The notes beneath the pieces are model-generated. The model ran no database searches, was not told the DNA's origin, and saw nothing but the letters and a program-made list of their open reading frames with translations. Positions 1 to 38,559 of a DNA stretch of 64,000 bases are shown piece after piece. A program made the position numbers and the translations under genes. This stretch comes from Chionis minor. Its lineage: Eukaryota > Chordata > Aves > Charadriiformes > Chionididae. The stretch covers positions 248,001-312,000 of the forward strand of contig VZSF01000644.1 of NCBI GenBank assembly GCA_013398295.1, given 5' to 3'. Position 1 is the stretch's first letter. Each line of letters opens with the position of its first letter.

Positions 1-115
1 GTAAGATTTGTCCTACAGCCTTGCATGCAGTTAATAAGTAATGGATGAGTATGATATACCCATGCTTTAACAAAAGAAGAATAAGAGACAAAGCTTCCTA
101 TCTGTCTATTCTTAG

Positions 116-281
116 AACAAAGGAGGCCCAGAATGAAATAGACATAAAAGAAAAACAGAGACTGAAAGTCACAACCCAAGAAATCGAGGGGCTGAGCAAT
201 GGTTTGATGCAAGATGAAATCCACGATGAAGTAAAAAGCAAGATAAAGCAAGAAACAACTCAACTTACTGTGGAAAACATG
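116..281 (+). CDS. MYO5C: MYO5C coiled-coil exon
   Basis: Acceptor at 114-115 after a pyrimidine-rich stretch, donor gtgagg at 282. The first base completes a codon from the previous exon. It encodes 55 further residues, rich in E, K, Q and I, ending TQLTVENM. The pattern fits the distal myosin V coiled coil. It is shorter than the open frame around it, which runs on into the intron. Confidence 0.8.
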
Positions 282-3200
282 GTGAGGAAATGGAAATTTT
301 TGTTTAGAAAACTGTACCTGAAATGCAAGATAAAAAGAAAGAAATCATGGTTTCGTGGTATGGGCGGGATGTTTTCTTAATTCATTGAGGGAGAAAAAAG
401 ATATGAAGGTTTATTGTTACTTTCACCAAATATAATTAAAAGCACATCATAGTGCTCTAACTGTGGCAGTAACATGTAACAGTAGAAGACATCTTTTAAT
501 TGTGGTTGCTCTGAACTCACTGATTTTGATTATTACAGGATCTTGAAGAAAAACTAGACATGAAAGACAGAATAATAAAAAAATTGGAGGATCAGATCAA
601 AACTCTTACCAAGACTATTGAAAAAAGTAAGATATTTTTATGTTATTTATTTAAAAAAAAAATACAGATTTGGGTGTTCAGTGTGTGTTTGAAAGAAAGT
701 ATATTTTAAAAAAAGAAAAAAGTAGGACTTGGGGTGGGGTTAGAAATTTTAAAACCTCAGAAAAAAGTACCAGGGAACCATCAACAGAAATTATATAAAA
801 GCCCTTTCCTGTATTTTTTTTTCCAGCTAAATAATGGGCACATATGGGACCTAGACTACACGATAAAAGATTAAGCCAGGGGCATCAGGCTCTGTCAACA
901 AAACTTAATTCATACCCTTACACAAACTGTCTCTGAGCCAAAAGAGTTTTAGTTTTGCATCAGATGAGTAGCTCCTCCTGTTGCCTTCAAGTGGCAAATG
1001 GTTCCTGATTTGAAATTGGCTTGTACAAAGCTCTTATATAGCAAGTAGTTCTTCACAGTAGAATACACTTCAAAATATTGCAGAGGTGGCTAATGTAGAG
1101 CTGTATTGTTCCTGTTTGTCTTACTAGTGCAAGTAATTCCACTGAATCCACTGAAAATAATCACATTAATAATATAAATGCAATTAAACTCAATGCTTGG
1201 AACCATAAGTTAAGAGCATTATTGCGAGCAGGGCCCCTACTCTGTTTATTACGGAGAAAACTGCTTTTCTCCAGTTGTTTGTTCTAACATGAATGTTAGC
1301 TTAGCCGTTTACCTGCAGGTAACAGTGCTCTTGTGTTTGACAGCTGAAGCTCACGTGCCAGCTTTGTCCAAGGAGTACATTGGAATGATGGAGTACAAAA
1401 AAGAGGACGAAGAAAGGATCATTCAAAATCTGATCCTTGGTATTTTAGTAACACTTCAAATTTCACCAGTAGTGAATAACATTCAGTGTAGAACTCTGCA
1501 ACAAATACTACAAGGCGCCGTATTTCACTTATGTTCAAAGTTGCCTTTTTTCCACTCTCTTACCACCAATATAACTTGGAGGACCTATATTGCTCTTTTT
1601 CTACTGCCAGTCACTTCAAATACAGCAGTGCTTTTTCTGCATAAAACTCATTTGTCTGACTCTACATAATGCTGACTCTATTATCTTTCTTGTTATTTAT
1701 TCACTTACAAAGCTATAAAACTCAAGAGCTCTCCAGGGACTTGAATTTACTTTCTTCCTGGTCGTCTACAAGTCTGTAAGTCTTTGGGCTTATATCCATG
1801 TGTGACGGATTAGTCTCCTGCCTGTCCTTTCCCTGGCATTCTCTTCACTGAAGGGAACTGTACTGTCATGTTTGTCTTGTAGAGGAATTTTGTCCTTCCT
1901 CTGAGTTACTTCACCACACCAGTCTTAATGCCAAACAAGCTTTTTGTGTTAGCTTACAGTTAATAGTAAACTCCACAAATTTTCCATGTACATTAGTACC
2001 CTTATAAACTACTGCTTGGAAACAACATGTTCCTTTTCTTCTCATCTGCTTCAGCCTTGTGAATGTTTATGTCTTTGTGAACAAAGGTGTATCGTTAAGC
2101 AATGCCAGAATTTGGTGGGGCCTCCAGAGGGTAGTTCAATGCAAATTGCCTTTTGAAGTTGTTCCGTCTGGCGTAGCCCATGCTGGACCTTAGAATTTGC
2201 TCCAGTACTCTCCTGTCACTCTTGAAAACTCAATTAATACTCTTATATGAACAATACTGTTCCAGAAGTTTTCAGAAACAAGCAATTAATCAGTAAATCA
2301 ATTATGAAGTGACTGGTTACTGAAGCAATAAACCCCATAGTAGTTGTCTTTTTCAGAACGATACGTTGAATCATTGAATTTTTAGGTAATAAACCTGATG
2401 ACTCTCCTTTATGCAGATTTAAAGCCACGCGGAGTTGTAGTAAATACGATACCTGGCCTTCCAGCTCACATCCTATTCATGTGTGTGAGGTATGCAGATT
2501 ACCTGAATGATGCTGACATGCTGAAATCTTTCATGAATGTAACCATTGATGGTATCAAACAAGTTGTTAAGGTAGGGATTATGTTTGGCTATACTGTACT
2601 TCTTGATTTTTGAAGTAAGGTTTACCAGATGCATGCGTAGCACCTGGGGAATGCTCACACTGCTGTTTGCTAGCATGTTAGAGATGCTGGATGCTCCTTC
2701 TGCCATAAATGGGCTCTATTATACCAATTCTGTAACGCTCTTAAGGTTAGTTATTAACTTAACTTTGTAAGACAATACAAGATTGTGTTACTTATTATTT
2801 TTAGGAACATTCAGAAGACTTTGAGATGATGTCCTTTTGGCTTTCCAATACCTATTACTTTCTTAACTGTTTGAAGCAATACAGTGGGGAAGAGGTAGGA
2901 ATGATTTCATCAAATAATTCCATTACTTTACTTGTGAGAGACTTAAAGTGGAATTAAAATAATGATAATAGATAATTATTCTCCAGCTCAGCACTGTTCC
3001 TTCCAGATATTTAGATATTCCTATTGCTCTGCAGTGGTGTTATATGTCCTATACAAATAATGAGATGGTGTAGAACTAACAGATCAAGTTAAATCAAGGA
3101 AAGATTAAAAAGCTAAAGTAGGTTAAAGACATGGTGTGGAAACTGCTACTTAATTTGATCTCTTCCACAGGAGTTTAATGTGAGCTGTACTTAAGATGTC

Positions 3201-6200
3201 TAGCTACATACATATATATACACACACACACACATATAAAAGAATTTACTATTTTGTATTTGTGAGCATTCAAATGCCAACTGCTACCAATATGAGATTA
3301 CAGAAGAAAACCTCTGGAAAGGAGAAAAACAATAAAATACCCTTTTTTCACTTGCTTGTTTAAACTAAGTTTTATCCCAAAATATAAAATTCTTATAAAT
3401 TCTTTCAAATTGCAAACTCTTACTGTATTTTATTGCTCGGTTTTATAAACTTGGGTAGACTGAACTGAAGTTGTATAGGCACATAAGAATATAGTCTTCA
3501 GGATTACAGCAAAGAGGTACCATAAAGCCTTGCAGTCACACTGTGTACTGCCTAAACAACAATGCTCCCTCTTGTGGTCATATCGATGACATCTAAAGAG
3601 CAGTGGAGAACTGAAAACATTAAACCTTAATTAATAACAGTCTTTTATAATTCAGTTGCAACGATAGAGAAAGGTCTGAATCCTGAATCTAGAGTTTTAA
3701 TCTATTTTTTTAATGAACATTCAGTATTTCACACGAATTAGGATTCAGTCTAGACTTTTGAAGTCAGAACTTCCCTGATGAAAAGTCCAAAAATGAGATT
3801 CCTTTGCAGCAATAAAATGTAATTTATTTTCTTTTTCCAACATAGTTTAAAAAATGCATTTTTTCTCTTTTTGGGAGTGGGGGTGGAGTTTGCTTTCTGT
3901 TAAAGTGATCTAGGAATTGCTCCAAAGTTCATTGAAATCTATGCATGTCTTTCCTTTGGCTTTAGCAGACTTTAGGAACAGAGTAAACATCAACATAAAC
4001 TGGAAAATTAAGTACAGGAAGCCCCAAACTGGAAGCATCCGTTGAAGTTAGCTGTAGCTTTGAGTCTTCTGAGATGAGTCTCATTCTCATTCAGCACGAG
4101 ATGGAACAAGTTACTCTAATATATACATTACATTATAGTAACAATTTATAATTATAATGTTACGTGATTTGCAATAATTATATTTACAACTTACTTATAG
4201 GAATTTATGAAGTGTAACACTCCACAACAAAATAACAACTGCTTGAAGCATTTTGATCTCTCAGAATACAGACAAATTCTTAGCGATTTGGCCATTCGTA
4301 TCTACTACCAATTCATTATGGTAATGGAGAACAACATTCAGCCCATGATCGGTAAGACAGCAGCAGCCCAAACAGACTTAAATGCGGCTTGTGCAGTATC
4401 CGAATAAATCTTATATATGGAGCCAACGGATGGGGCAGACTTCTTTCTCCTCTCGATTTGTACATATCTGTGTTTCTACACATATGAATCCCACTGAATG
4501 GTATATCCCCACAGGGTTTGGAAAGACTTTTTGCTCACAACATTTCCTGGTGTGGGATAATGCTTTGAAACTGACTACAAAAACAAAAGGCTTTTTAAAA
4601 ATTGTGTGCTCCAGAAGCCTCTTACTTTTCTTGCATATTTTAACTTTTAAAATATCCAGAAAGTGGGTTTTATTCAATAATTAAGTTAATATAACTAAAA
4701 GGAGCCTTAGGAGTGTTGGTTTTATCAGTTTTTTTCTGTTGTCTTTCAGTACCAGGCATGCTGGAATATGAAAGTCTTCAGGGAATTTCTGGCTTGAAAC
4801 CTACAGGGTTCCGTAAACGTTCTTCTAGTATAGATGACACAGATACCTACACAATGACCTCTATACTGCAACAGCTCAGCTATTTTTATAGTACTATGTG
4901 CCAGAATGGCTTGGACACTGAGCTTCTAAAGCAGGCAGTGAAGCAGCTTTTCTTCCTGATTGGAGCTATCACCCTCAATAGTCTCTTCCTCCGCAAGGAC
5001 ATGTGCTCTTGTAGAAAAGGAATGCAGATAAGGTAAAGACAGTGAAGTTTCAACAAACAGTTGCTTGAGAATGAATTTTTAACACTTTTATGTAATGGCC
5101 TTTATTTGTAAGTCACTGGATACTCTGTAACCGTTCTACTGGAAGTAACTGTTTTCTACTCTTTTTGAAGAAATAGATCTTTGTCTTTTGGGTTGAGCTT
5201 TCTCAGCGTAACATACTAGAAATTGTTCTTTCCATGGAAACACTAATGGAGGAAAAGACAGAGAAAATTACCGTCTGGAGTTTACAGTCAGACATGTTTA
5301 GGATTCTTTCCATGCTAGTTCACTCATGATGTGATAAATAGTATTTTTAATTCTTTCTTACTACAGTAAACAGGTGCAGCATCCCCTGGCTGGCAGACAG
5401 ACAAAAGCTGACTTGCATTTTTCGTGCTCTGTGACGAGAAAGGCAATGAGACAGAGCCTTTGAGGGCTTAGGTTGGGCATCATCTGTCTTGTGACGAGCA
5501 TCAAGAGAATGTGCTCCTAACTGTTTTGCAGAAGATATGGTTCATTTGTTCTCCATTAGGCAGTCTGAAGACTAAGGTGAAAAAAAAAAATCATTAAAAT
5601 CTGGACTCATCTGGGAATATTACTAGAAGAAAGCTGATTTAGACTTACATCATCAATTTTAAGTCCAGCCCTACTTTGTAATGTGCAAAGATTGTTCTCG
5701 TTTCCTGTATAAGCTCAGCTGTAAATGAATATTTTAAAGACATATAGTGCTACAGTCTAATTGGTAATGCAAGTATATATTAGTAATTTCCTATAAACGA
5801 CAGCTAAACTAATAACTTGCATTCTAGTATCCAAGCTTTTAAGAAATAAAAAAAAAAAAGATTGAAATATACATGGGATTAAACTTACAGATCCATAAGC
5901 TATTTTTTGATTTTTATGATCTACAGGTATGGTTTTTAACTTAAAATGTATAAATTTGAACACTGCATTAGAGGAACGTTCCTTCTTTAGAAGACTTTAA
6001 TGTAACTTGCTTGTTAGGGGGAACCTAACATTTCTGTTGTCCATTCGTGGCTTAACCCAGATGTAATATCAGCTACTTAGAAGAATGGCTTAAGGATAAG
6101 AATCTTCAAAGCAGCAATGCTAAAGAAACTTTGGAACCTCTGTCTCAAGCAGCCTGGCTCCTTCAGGTGAAAAAGATCACAGATGACGATGCCAAGGAAA

Positions 6201-7247
6201 TATGTGAACACTGCACATCTCTTTCTACTGTGCAGGTAATGAGCCATCTGTTTCTTCTGGCAGGACCGATTGCAGACTCTTAGCTATCTAAAATAATTTG
6301 TTGCAAAGAGCTATTGGCCTTTCATTTGATAAAAATAGCATTCCTCAGCATTCCACATCAGCACTTGTTAAACTGAATTTTTTTAACTCCTTATTCCCGA
6401 TTGTTAGCACTTTAACTGCTCCCGTGGTGAACGCTTGTCTGCTTTGTTCTATCCCATGTTTTTATTCCACAGTGTATTTTCTTTACTTTGTCACAGGCTT
6501 TTTTTGTTGTTTCCCTTAATTCATTCAGCTTTTTCTTCATCTCCTTGATCCTGCTGACACCTCTGGAAATGAGTCATAGCAATCATCATATAGGTAACAA
6601 CTTATTAGGTGACCAGTCAAAATTCTGTCTTTACTGTAAAATTCTTTACTGAAACTTCTAGTAAATATCAATAAAGATGTAATATTAATGCTCTCTGGTT
6701 TTTGTCTTCTCACTTTTTTGTGACGTACTAAAAAAGTCTTTTGTAATTTGAACAGATAGTTAAGATCCTCAACTCGTACACTCCGATAGATGATTTTGAA
6801 AAAAGAGTGACTCCATCATTTGTTCGTAAAGTCCAGGTAAGAGCTACAACTATTATTTCTCATATTCAAGTTACAGGATACTTTGTACACACAGTTTTTG
6901 ATGCTACGTAGTTATACTTGACCTTTACATTGTATTATTATGAAATTGCTCGGCTTTTAGATATTTGGTACTGATCAAAACAAGTCTCCTTAACGTCATG
7001 TGAAAGCAAGATTTGCAATGGGAAGCAAACAATGTGCTTTTTTTGCTTGGTTTGTTAATATAATATTTTCTCGCCCTTTCTGTTATGATTTCAGGCTATG
7101 CTAAACAATCGTGAGGATGTTCCACAGTTGATGCTCGATACCAAATATCTCTTTCAAGTGACGTTTCCTTTCACCCCCTCTCCACATGCCTTGGAAACGA
7201 TACAAGTCCCCAGCAGCTTCAAACTTGGCTTTCTCACGAGGGTTTAA
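116..7247 (+). CDS. MYO5C: Unconventional myosin Vc, C-terminal part (10 exons, 5' end outside window)
   Basis: Actin-based motor that carries membrane cargo; only the end of the coiled coil and the globular cargo-binding tail are in the window. Exons: 116-281, 539-626, 1344-1439, 2417-2571, 2805-2894, 4201-4351, 4750-5032, 6061-6235, 6756-6836, 7095-7247. All have AG/GT borders and the frame is continuous for 478 residues plus stop. Residues 1-90 are charged heptad-like coil; residues 97 onward (motif [10 protein letters not shown]) form the class V tail with the DIL (dilute) domain, including [20 protein letters not shown], the [11 protein letters not shown] segment and [14 protein letters not shown]. 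The protein ends [11 protein letters not shown]. Myosin V tail identity is certain. The choice of MYO5C over MYO5A rests on the C-terminus as I remember it and on adjacency to GNB5. The motor and IQ exons lie before the window. Confidence 0.93.
539..626 (+). CDS. MYO5C: MYO5C coiled-coil exon
   Basis: Acceptor attacag, donor gtaaga at 627. It begins in phase 0 and ends after one base of a codon. It encodes [20 protein letters not shown] and a further short helix, aligning with the final coil before the globular tail of myosin V. Confidence 0.85.
1344..1439 (+). CDS. MYO5C: MYO5C exon linking coil to globular tail
   Basis: Acceptor gacag at 1339-1343. The donor at 1440 is gtattt, which is weak. 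It encodes [20 protein letters not shown], the very conserved entry to the class V tail. Joined to the exon at 2417 it reads LILDLKPRG across the junction, which confirms the borders. Confidence 0.9.
2417..2571 (+). CDS. MYO5C: MYO5C globular tail exon
   Basis: Acceptor atgcag, donor gtaggg at 2572, ending in phase 0. Encodes tail helices containing [20 protein letters not shown] and ending IKQVVK, diagnostic of the myosin V cargo-binding domain. Confidence 0.93.
2805..2894 (+). CDS. MYO5C: MYO5C globular tail exon
   Basis: Thirty complete codons between acceptor tttttag and donor gtagga. Encodes [20 protein letters not shown] followed by KQYSGEE, the conserved FWLSN segment that begins the DIL region. 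Confidence 0.93.
3206..3238. repeat. AT/AC dinucleotide microsatellite
   Basis: Alternating purine-pyrimidine run of (AT) followed by (AC) units within the MYO5C intron between exons 2894 and 4201. It is simple-sequence DNA and shows no other content. Confidence 0.85.
4201..4351 (+). CDS. MYO5C: MYO5C DIL-domain exon
   Basis: Acceptor cttatag, donor gtaaga at 4352, ending after one base of a codon. Encodes the [20 protein letters not shown] helix and ends ENNIQPMI, which continues as VPGML in the next exon. Confidence 0.93.
4750..5032 (+). CDS. MYO5C: MYO5C DIL-domain exon (largest here)
   Basis: Acceptor tctttcag, donor gtaaag at 5033; 283 bases. It encodes a serine-rich linker with [14 protein letters not shown] and the helical part ending [15 protein letters not shown] and CRKGMQIR. 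The arginine is completed by the first base of the next exon. Confidence 0.93.
6061..6235 (+). CDS. MYO5C: MYO5C DIL-domain exon
   Basis: Acceptor aacccag, donor gtaatg at 6236. Encodes [20 protein letters not shown], then a helix with [19 protein letters not shown], matching the late DIL domain. It ends in phase 0. Confidence 0.93.
6756..6836 (+). CDS. MYO5C: MYO5C tail exon
   Basis: Twenty-seven complete codons between acceptor aacag and donor gtaaga. It encodes [20 protein letters not shown], matching the 'lysine, nylon-like YTP' segment shared by myosin V tails. Confidence 0.92.
7095..7247 (+). CDS. MYO5C: MYO5C last coding exon
   Basis: Acceptor atttcag at 7088-7094, stop TAA at 7245-7247. 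It encodes 50 residues including [20 protein letters not shown] and ends KLGFLTRV. The overall shape FPF-P-S-ALETIQ-P is common to class V tails. Confidence 0.93.
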   Translation, partial: AMLNNREDVPQLMLDTKYLFQVTFPFTPSPHALETIQVPSSFKLGFLTRV

Positions 7248-7821
7248 TAAAACCAGTGCATTGATATTTCCTCAGAGACTGTATAAACACAGGCAGACTT
7301 TCATGGTTCATTTCTCCAGCTGGTGGATAGTATGGCAGCTTGCAGTGAATTAAACTGTTAAAAACTTGTTCTTGAGTCAAGACTTAAAAAGTCATCATTG
7401 TAGGACTGTAATGAAGGGAGAAAAGCAAGAGAGAGAATGAAATCACAAGCTGAAGTTATTCCTACTTTTTATCATCAGCTGGACACAAAGCTAACTGTAT
7501 GTTTTTTAGCCCAAACCTGACAAGGAAAGCGTTTGTCTGACTGACAAGTGTGCATTGGTGGCCTGTCGGCACCAGTCAGAGGGTAGACTGGCATGTGATA
7601 AACGTTATCACTTCACAATTTTCTTTGCCTTCACTTCAAGAAGATTTTTTTTTTCCTAAGTAATTTTGTTCATTGCCTTGATAAAATGGATCTGTTTTAC
7701 AGTAGCTGTCACCATTCTATACTTCTTATACCTTTTATTACTTTCGTAAAAGAAGTCTTCTAGAACAGTTCCTCCAGAAGACTGCAGTAGGAGGGAAGGG
7801 AAGGTCCTTCCACTATTGCTC

Positions 7822-7853
<32 letters not shown>

Positions 7854-8950
7854 ATATAAATAGCTATGTTGAAACTGGGGAACCGAGATCAGTCTAAGAG
7901 AATTGCTGTTACAAACCCACGTTGTCTTTTTGTGGCCGTGCTGGCTGGGCGCACTGAGTGCTTGCATTGCAGTTCAGGCACGCCGCACAGCTCTTCAGCC
8001 AGGGCAGGGACTCGGGTGCTCTTCCTGAAGACAATTTCAGTTCTCTGCAGTGACAAGTTTGGGCCTTTGTATCAGCCGTTATAGTAGAAAAGTCAGATAT
8101 AAAATCATGTCATGATCCAGGTTGAATTCCAGCTTGCTCCTCTAAAAAACAGGAGTCAGCGCCTCGTTTGGGTCCATCTCTAGTGCAGCGTATTTCAGAA
8201 TATACACTGACTGTGCACACATGTGCACATCTTCTTTCTTCCTTTCTTTTCTGCTGGTTTTCCTCTTCCAGTCCAAACACTGAGTAGGAGTGAGTGCCGC
8301 TGCTGTGGGCTGCTCTTACTGATAAACCGAGATTAATTCCTTACATTCCATCTTCATTTAATTTCAAGTGCAGCATCCTTAGAAGCAGAATTGGTCCCCT
8401 TTTTGCTTTGCTCAGCCTTCTCCCTGTAGTCAGAATGCAACAAACAGTCACATCATCTGGTACTGGACCCTGTCAGAAGAACTGCAGAAGCAGCATTCAC
8501 CTCACCACAGTGATGACTGTTCTTAGAAATTCCTCAGTAAATAGCACTAGTTTTCTACCTAGTCTATTAGACATCGTTATTAAAATGGAGTACTAAAGCT
8601 TTGGAATATTTAAAGAATTCTAATTAATTTAGTTAATTTAAATATTACAGGAAGGAACAATTGATTTGTTTGGGTTTTTTTTTATTACACAGTGTCAGTA
8701 CTGCTTGTTTAATTTCATGGACCTATCTGTAATATAAAGAAGGAATCATTCTTGCTATTTAACATTCTTGGCATTTACTATGCACAGTGAAATATCCATG
8801 GTGATATCCAGAGAGATATATTCAAAATATATGAAGAAAAAATTTTGCTGTTTGTTCAATAACAATAAAAGCTGTACAAAATACCACACACATGTAGGTA
8901 GACTAATATTTTAATCTGTTAAATAAAGTAGCTTTTAAATCAATTTGTAG
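7248..8950 (+). other. MYO5C: MYO5C 3' untranslated region (end inferred)
   Basis: Non-coding sequence after the MYO5C stop. AATAAA signals are at 8864-8869 and 8922-8927, each a plausible 3' end; another overlaps the stop codon (7247-7252) and is probably too early. A later AATAAA at 9838-9843 could give a longer form. The stretch includes 29 A residues at 7822-7850. No coding exon is supported here. Confidence 0.55.
7822..7850. repeat. Poly-A run (29 A) in MYO5C 3' UTR
   Basis: Twenty-nine consecutive A residues about 570 bases after the MYO5C stop. No upstream gene copy was recognised. Confidence 0.9.
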
Positions 8951-11900
8951 TAGTGCTTTGAGTGATGCAATAGTTATGTCTTCAGTATGGGGTCATTTGA
9001 AAGAAGTTACTTGGAACTATGTGGACATTAGTGAATACTGCCAGTCTTGTATTGCACCATAAACATTTGTTTAATGGTCCAGTTGCTTTGCTGTAACATC
9101 GGGTATCTTCCTGTCAGAATGGTATGCTGTCCTTGGCTCCTCGTTAATTTCTGTAAATATTTTCGTACAAGCAAGTTTTGCTGCTGTAATTTGTATATAG
9201 CCTTTTTTTATAGCTACTGGAGCTGTATGCCTCTTAACCTGGGATGAGTAAAATCGCAGTCTGCTCTTAACCTCTGCATCCCATAGAAGTGTCAGAAGGC
9301 ATCTATGTCCGTATGAAAAAAATTGCTGATCAAGGAAGATTGTTCTGACAATGTGATGCTAGGTTACTTTGAGAGTTCTGTGTGAAGTATGCTATTAGTG
9401 CTGTGCATGGAAACAAGAAAATACACTTTTTAAAAGAAAGTTCAAAATTGTAAGTGCCTACTCTACACTCTCAGAAAGTTGTCTTGCTTTTGCTGACATT
9501 AATGCCTCCAACATTGTTGTGTAGGTACAAAATTCTGTTTGTTATCTGTAATTCTTCTAGATATAAGGAGCAGTTTTAGTGAAGGCGGATACGTGAAAGA
9601 GGCGTTACTGAGATTAACTTTCCTAGAATGATAGTAAAGGAGGAAGTTATTCAAATGGGAAAATGTTGAATGATGATCCTTATTGCAGTGGGAAGGCACT
9701 GAAATGGCTTGTGGAGAGATGCGTAAGATGCTGCTGGCATCTCAGGATGCGTTTAGACATGTGACTCCTGCAGTTTCTGGGAACAGGACTCAGCAGCGTA
9801 GGTGGGCCCTTTCAGTCCTGTGTTCCCGTAATATTCTAATAAAAAAAGATGACAGGTTACTTCTACCTAAGCCTCTGCTGGGCTGAAGCCTAGTTTTTGT
9901 CTTCTTTTTTTCCCCCCTTCATTTTGTTTCACATCCTCTTGACTATCGGATGCAAACCTCTAATGGCGTGACCTCAGTAGACGTTCAATAGTAGATGTCA
10001 CCTTCAACACTTTTTAGATTTTTCAGATGTGTTTTCACAAATTTCCCCCAAATTTTTTTAAGAGTGCAAAAACCCGACAATTTTTTATCTTATTGATTTA
10101 AAATTTATTGTCTTAAAACAGGTGAATAGTAAAAGAATATCCAAGGAAGAACTAGCATGGACACTAACCAATTTTTTTGACTTTTAAATTTTGTTAGGAA
10201 CATGAGACATACTAAAACATTGACAGTGTTATTTCTCAGAATGTTAACTTGATAGTTGGAAAAATCAGTTGTCAGTCACCTGCCCAGCATGTTTAAACTT
10301 TAACATTTGGCAACTGTACAAAAATTGCTGCTGCACAGAACAGGCAGGTAAGATCTAGTTTGCCTAATAGTTTATGTACTTTATTCCAAAAGAGGGTAGT
10401 TAAAGCCTTTAAACTATAATCATCAGTACACAACTGACCTGAGGTGATACAAGTCGAGAGGCTGAGCTTTAAATACCCGTTAAGTAGTCTTAATAGGAAG
10501 GTTGCTTTTCTGCATTAGCAGTTGTGCACAGCTTGTTTGGTCATCTGGAGAATCACCAGGTTCTTGCTGTTTGAAAAGGTGAGTAATTTTGAGTATTCAC
10601 CAAGATTGATTGTACAGAATTTCTCTGTAAGGAGCATATTTCTTAATGTTTCACTGTGCTACTGTTTTCAAATTTCTACTATAATTTTTAAAAGCTAGTA
10701 AGTTTAAAATTTCAGGCTACAGCATAAGAAGTTGTAATCTTTAGATCTTTTTGGTTTAAATAGTTTGTATCTTTATAAAATAGTATACAAATTGCTCATT
10801 ATCACAAACATTCTCAGGTCTAATGCTACTTCTTAATCATTCAGAAGTTTTGTTGGCATTTTTTGTAGCAAAGTTTTGTAATATGTCATAATCTCATCCA
10901 AAGTAAAATACTGATAGCAGGTATGATTCGCCCTGTATGTTACTCCACTAAATTCTCACACTATATCAAAGGTTAATTCTGCCCAGATTATTTATTGCAA
11001 GCCTAGTAGATCCTTGCCTACAGTCTCCAGCTCTAGTAATGATGTTTCATTCAACTAAGGTGGCATTTTTCCCTGTAATACCTTCATTTTACACTGCTTG
11101 TGAAGTGCAAGTTTTCCTCCCAAAGTCTAGTTGCCCTAGTGTCTCGAGGCTTCACACCAAGCAAATAAATCTGTGATTATGTCCTCTGAGTTTCCCTCGG
11201 TGGGAACCACTAATTCTAAGAACTTCGAAATAACAGGTGATTCAGTTGTAAATATCCCATTTTAAGAATCTAGTAGAACTGAGCCCTGGTGCTGTCGTCA
11301 CTTTAAAGCTATGAGCAGTACTAGCACAGAGAAGCTCCCTGAAAGGATGGCAGCTTGTGGTCTCAGGCTCACTGTTTGCAAAAGAATACATTAAAAACTT
11401 CGGGACATGCTTTTTGCTTTTCATCAAATGGAATATAAACCTCCTTGACTGCGTGTAGCTGATTGAAAGCTCTGTGCAGATTTCATATTGAGGCGCTGTA
11501 GTTCCTTTCAGGACAGATTGCTTCCCACAGGTTTTGGGATGAAGTTAGGCATCTCCCGGAGACAACGGCAAAACTTTTATTGACCTGAGCGTGGGCAGGA
11601 TTTCTGAGTTTATCATCGCTCGTTTTTCAAGTAGTTCCCTGAAATACTTACAAATAAGCAGCAGGATGCAGGCAGGTGCGTAGAATGAAACTTAGTTTGG
11701 TTTTTGTATAATATCCAGCTAAACAAATTCTAAATTACTTTTGCTCCACTTAAATCTCTTTTGCAATAGTTTCTTCTAATTGTTAACCGTAAACTCATCA
11801 TTTATGTACATGTCTAAGTAGTGTTAAAAGCTGTCATTTTAGAAGTGGTGAAAGGTCCCACTTTCCCAATGAAAAACGTACTGAGAAAAATGGCACTACA

Positions 11901-12570
11901 TTGATATTCCTGTTTGTTTCTCTGACTCTCAAGTAGTTTTTAATTCTCTGTTGATGACAGCACTTTGATCCTAGAGATGCCTGGCTTGAGAACAGAAGTG
12001 GGTTCATAATGACCCAGCTCTCAGTATGCTCGAAACGTCAATTTCTGCTCAAGCAGCACATTGTTCATAATATTTTTGTAGCCTCTGACTGAATCCTAGG
12101 TCATCTTTTCAGCTTTAAAAATAATGCATAACACTGACTATTTAGTAATGCAGTGGAAAAACGATAAATATTGATCAGTGCAGATTTCTCACAAATCCAG
12201 CTGTTGTTAGGCATTTGTGGTTACTGTCCGCTGGCAGTAATTAACTACAAACTAAAAGTAATTTCCTGCATGTAGCGAATCCGTAGGCACAGTGCACATT
12301 ACAACGATGTACAATCAGTGTACATTATAACAAAATATATATTTTGCTTTGTATTTTTCTTCATAGAAATATAATCTGCAGAGCATGTGACTGTCTTGCA
12401 TGTAGTGGCAGTACATCAAGCTGGAGAGATTAGTCAGAGAGATTATCTCTACAGATATCCCTACAGATGTCTATATAGAGTCTAAGCTGCATTAGCTAGC
12501 AGAGCAGTAGTGGGAAGCTTTGTGCAGGACTGGAATGCACTCTTTCCCTCTTCTTCTTCTTCTCTTTCAG
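8951..12570. other. Region between MYO5C and GNB5 long-form exon
   Basis: AT-rich sequence with no supported coding exon. It contains a strong splice donor (gtgagt at 10579) about 105 bases after a TATA-like TTTAAATA (10468-10475), which may mark a non-coding first exon of GNB5. Nearer the long-form exon are two GATTA cores and a TATATA box. Short open frames here (such as those near 9.5-9.9 kb and 11.3 kb) look random. Confidence 0.5.
12472..12477 (+). promoter_or_regulatory. GNB5: TATA-like box with two upstream GATTA cores (candidate GNB5-L promoter)
   Basis: TATATA lies 110 bases before the long-form ATG. GATTA cores, the reverse form of the TAATC core bound by OTX/CRX homeoproteins, are at 12428-12432 and 12441-12445. 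The long form of G-beta-5 is known as photoreceptor-specific, so this arrangement is suggestive. It competes with the alternative that the exon is entered by splicing at 12570. Confidence 0.3.
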
Positions 12571-12586
12571 CTCTCGAACCGCAAAG

Positions 12587-38559
<25,973 letters not shown>

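Noticed and set aside
1289..1669. 126-codon frame with a signal-peptide-like start
   Set aside because: Only 1344-1439 is a MYO5C exon; the leading and trailing parts are intron read-through.
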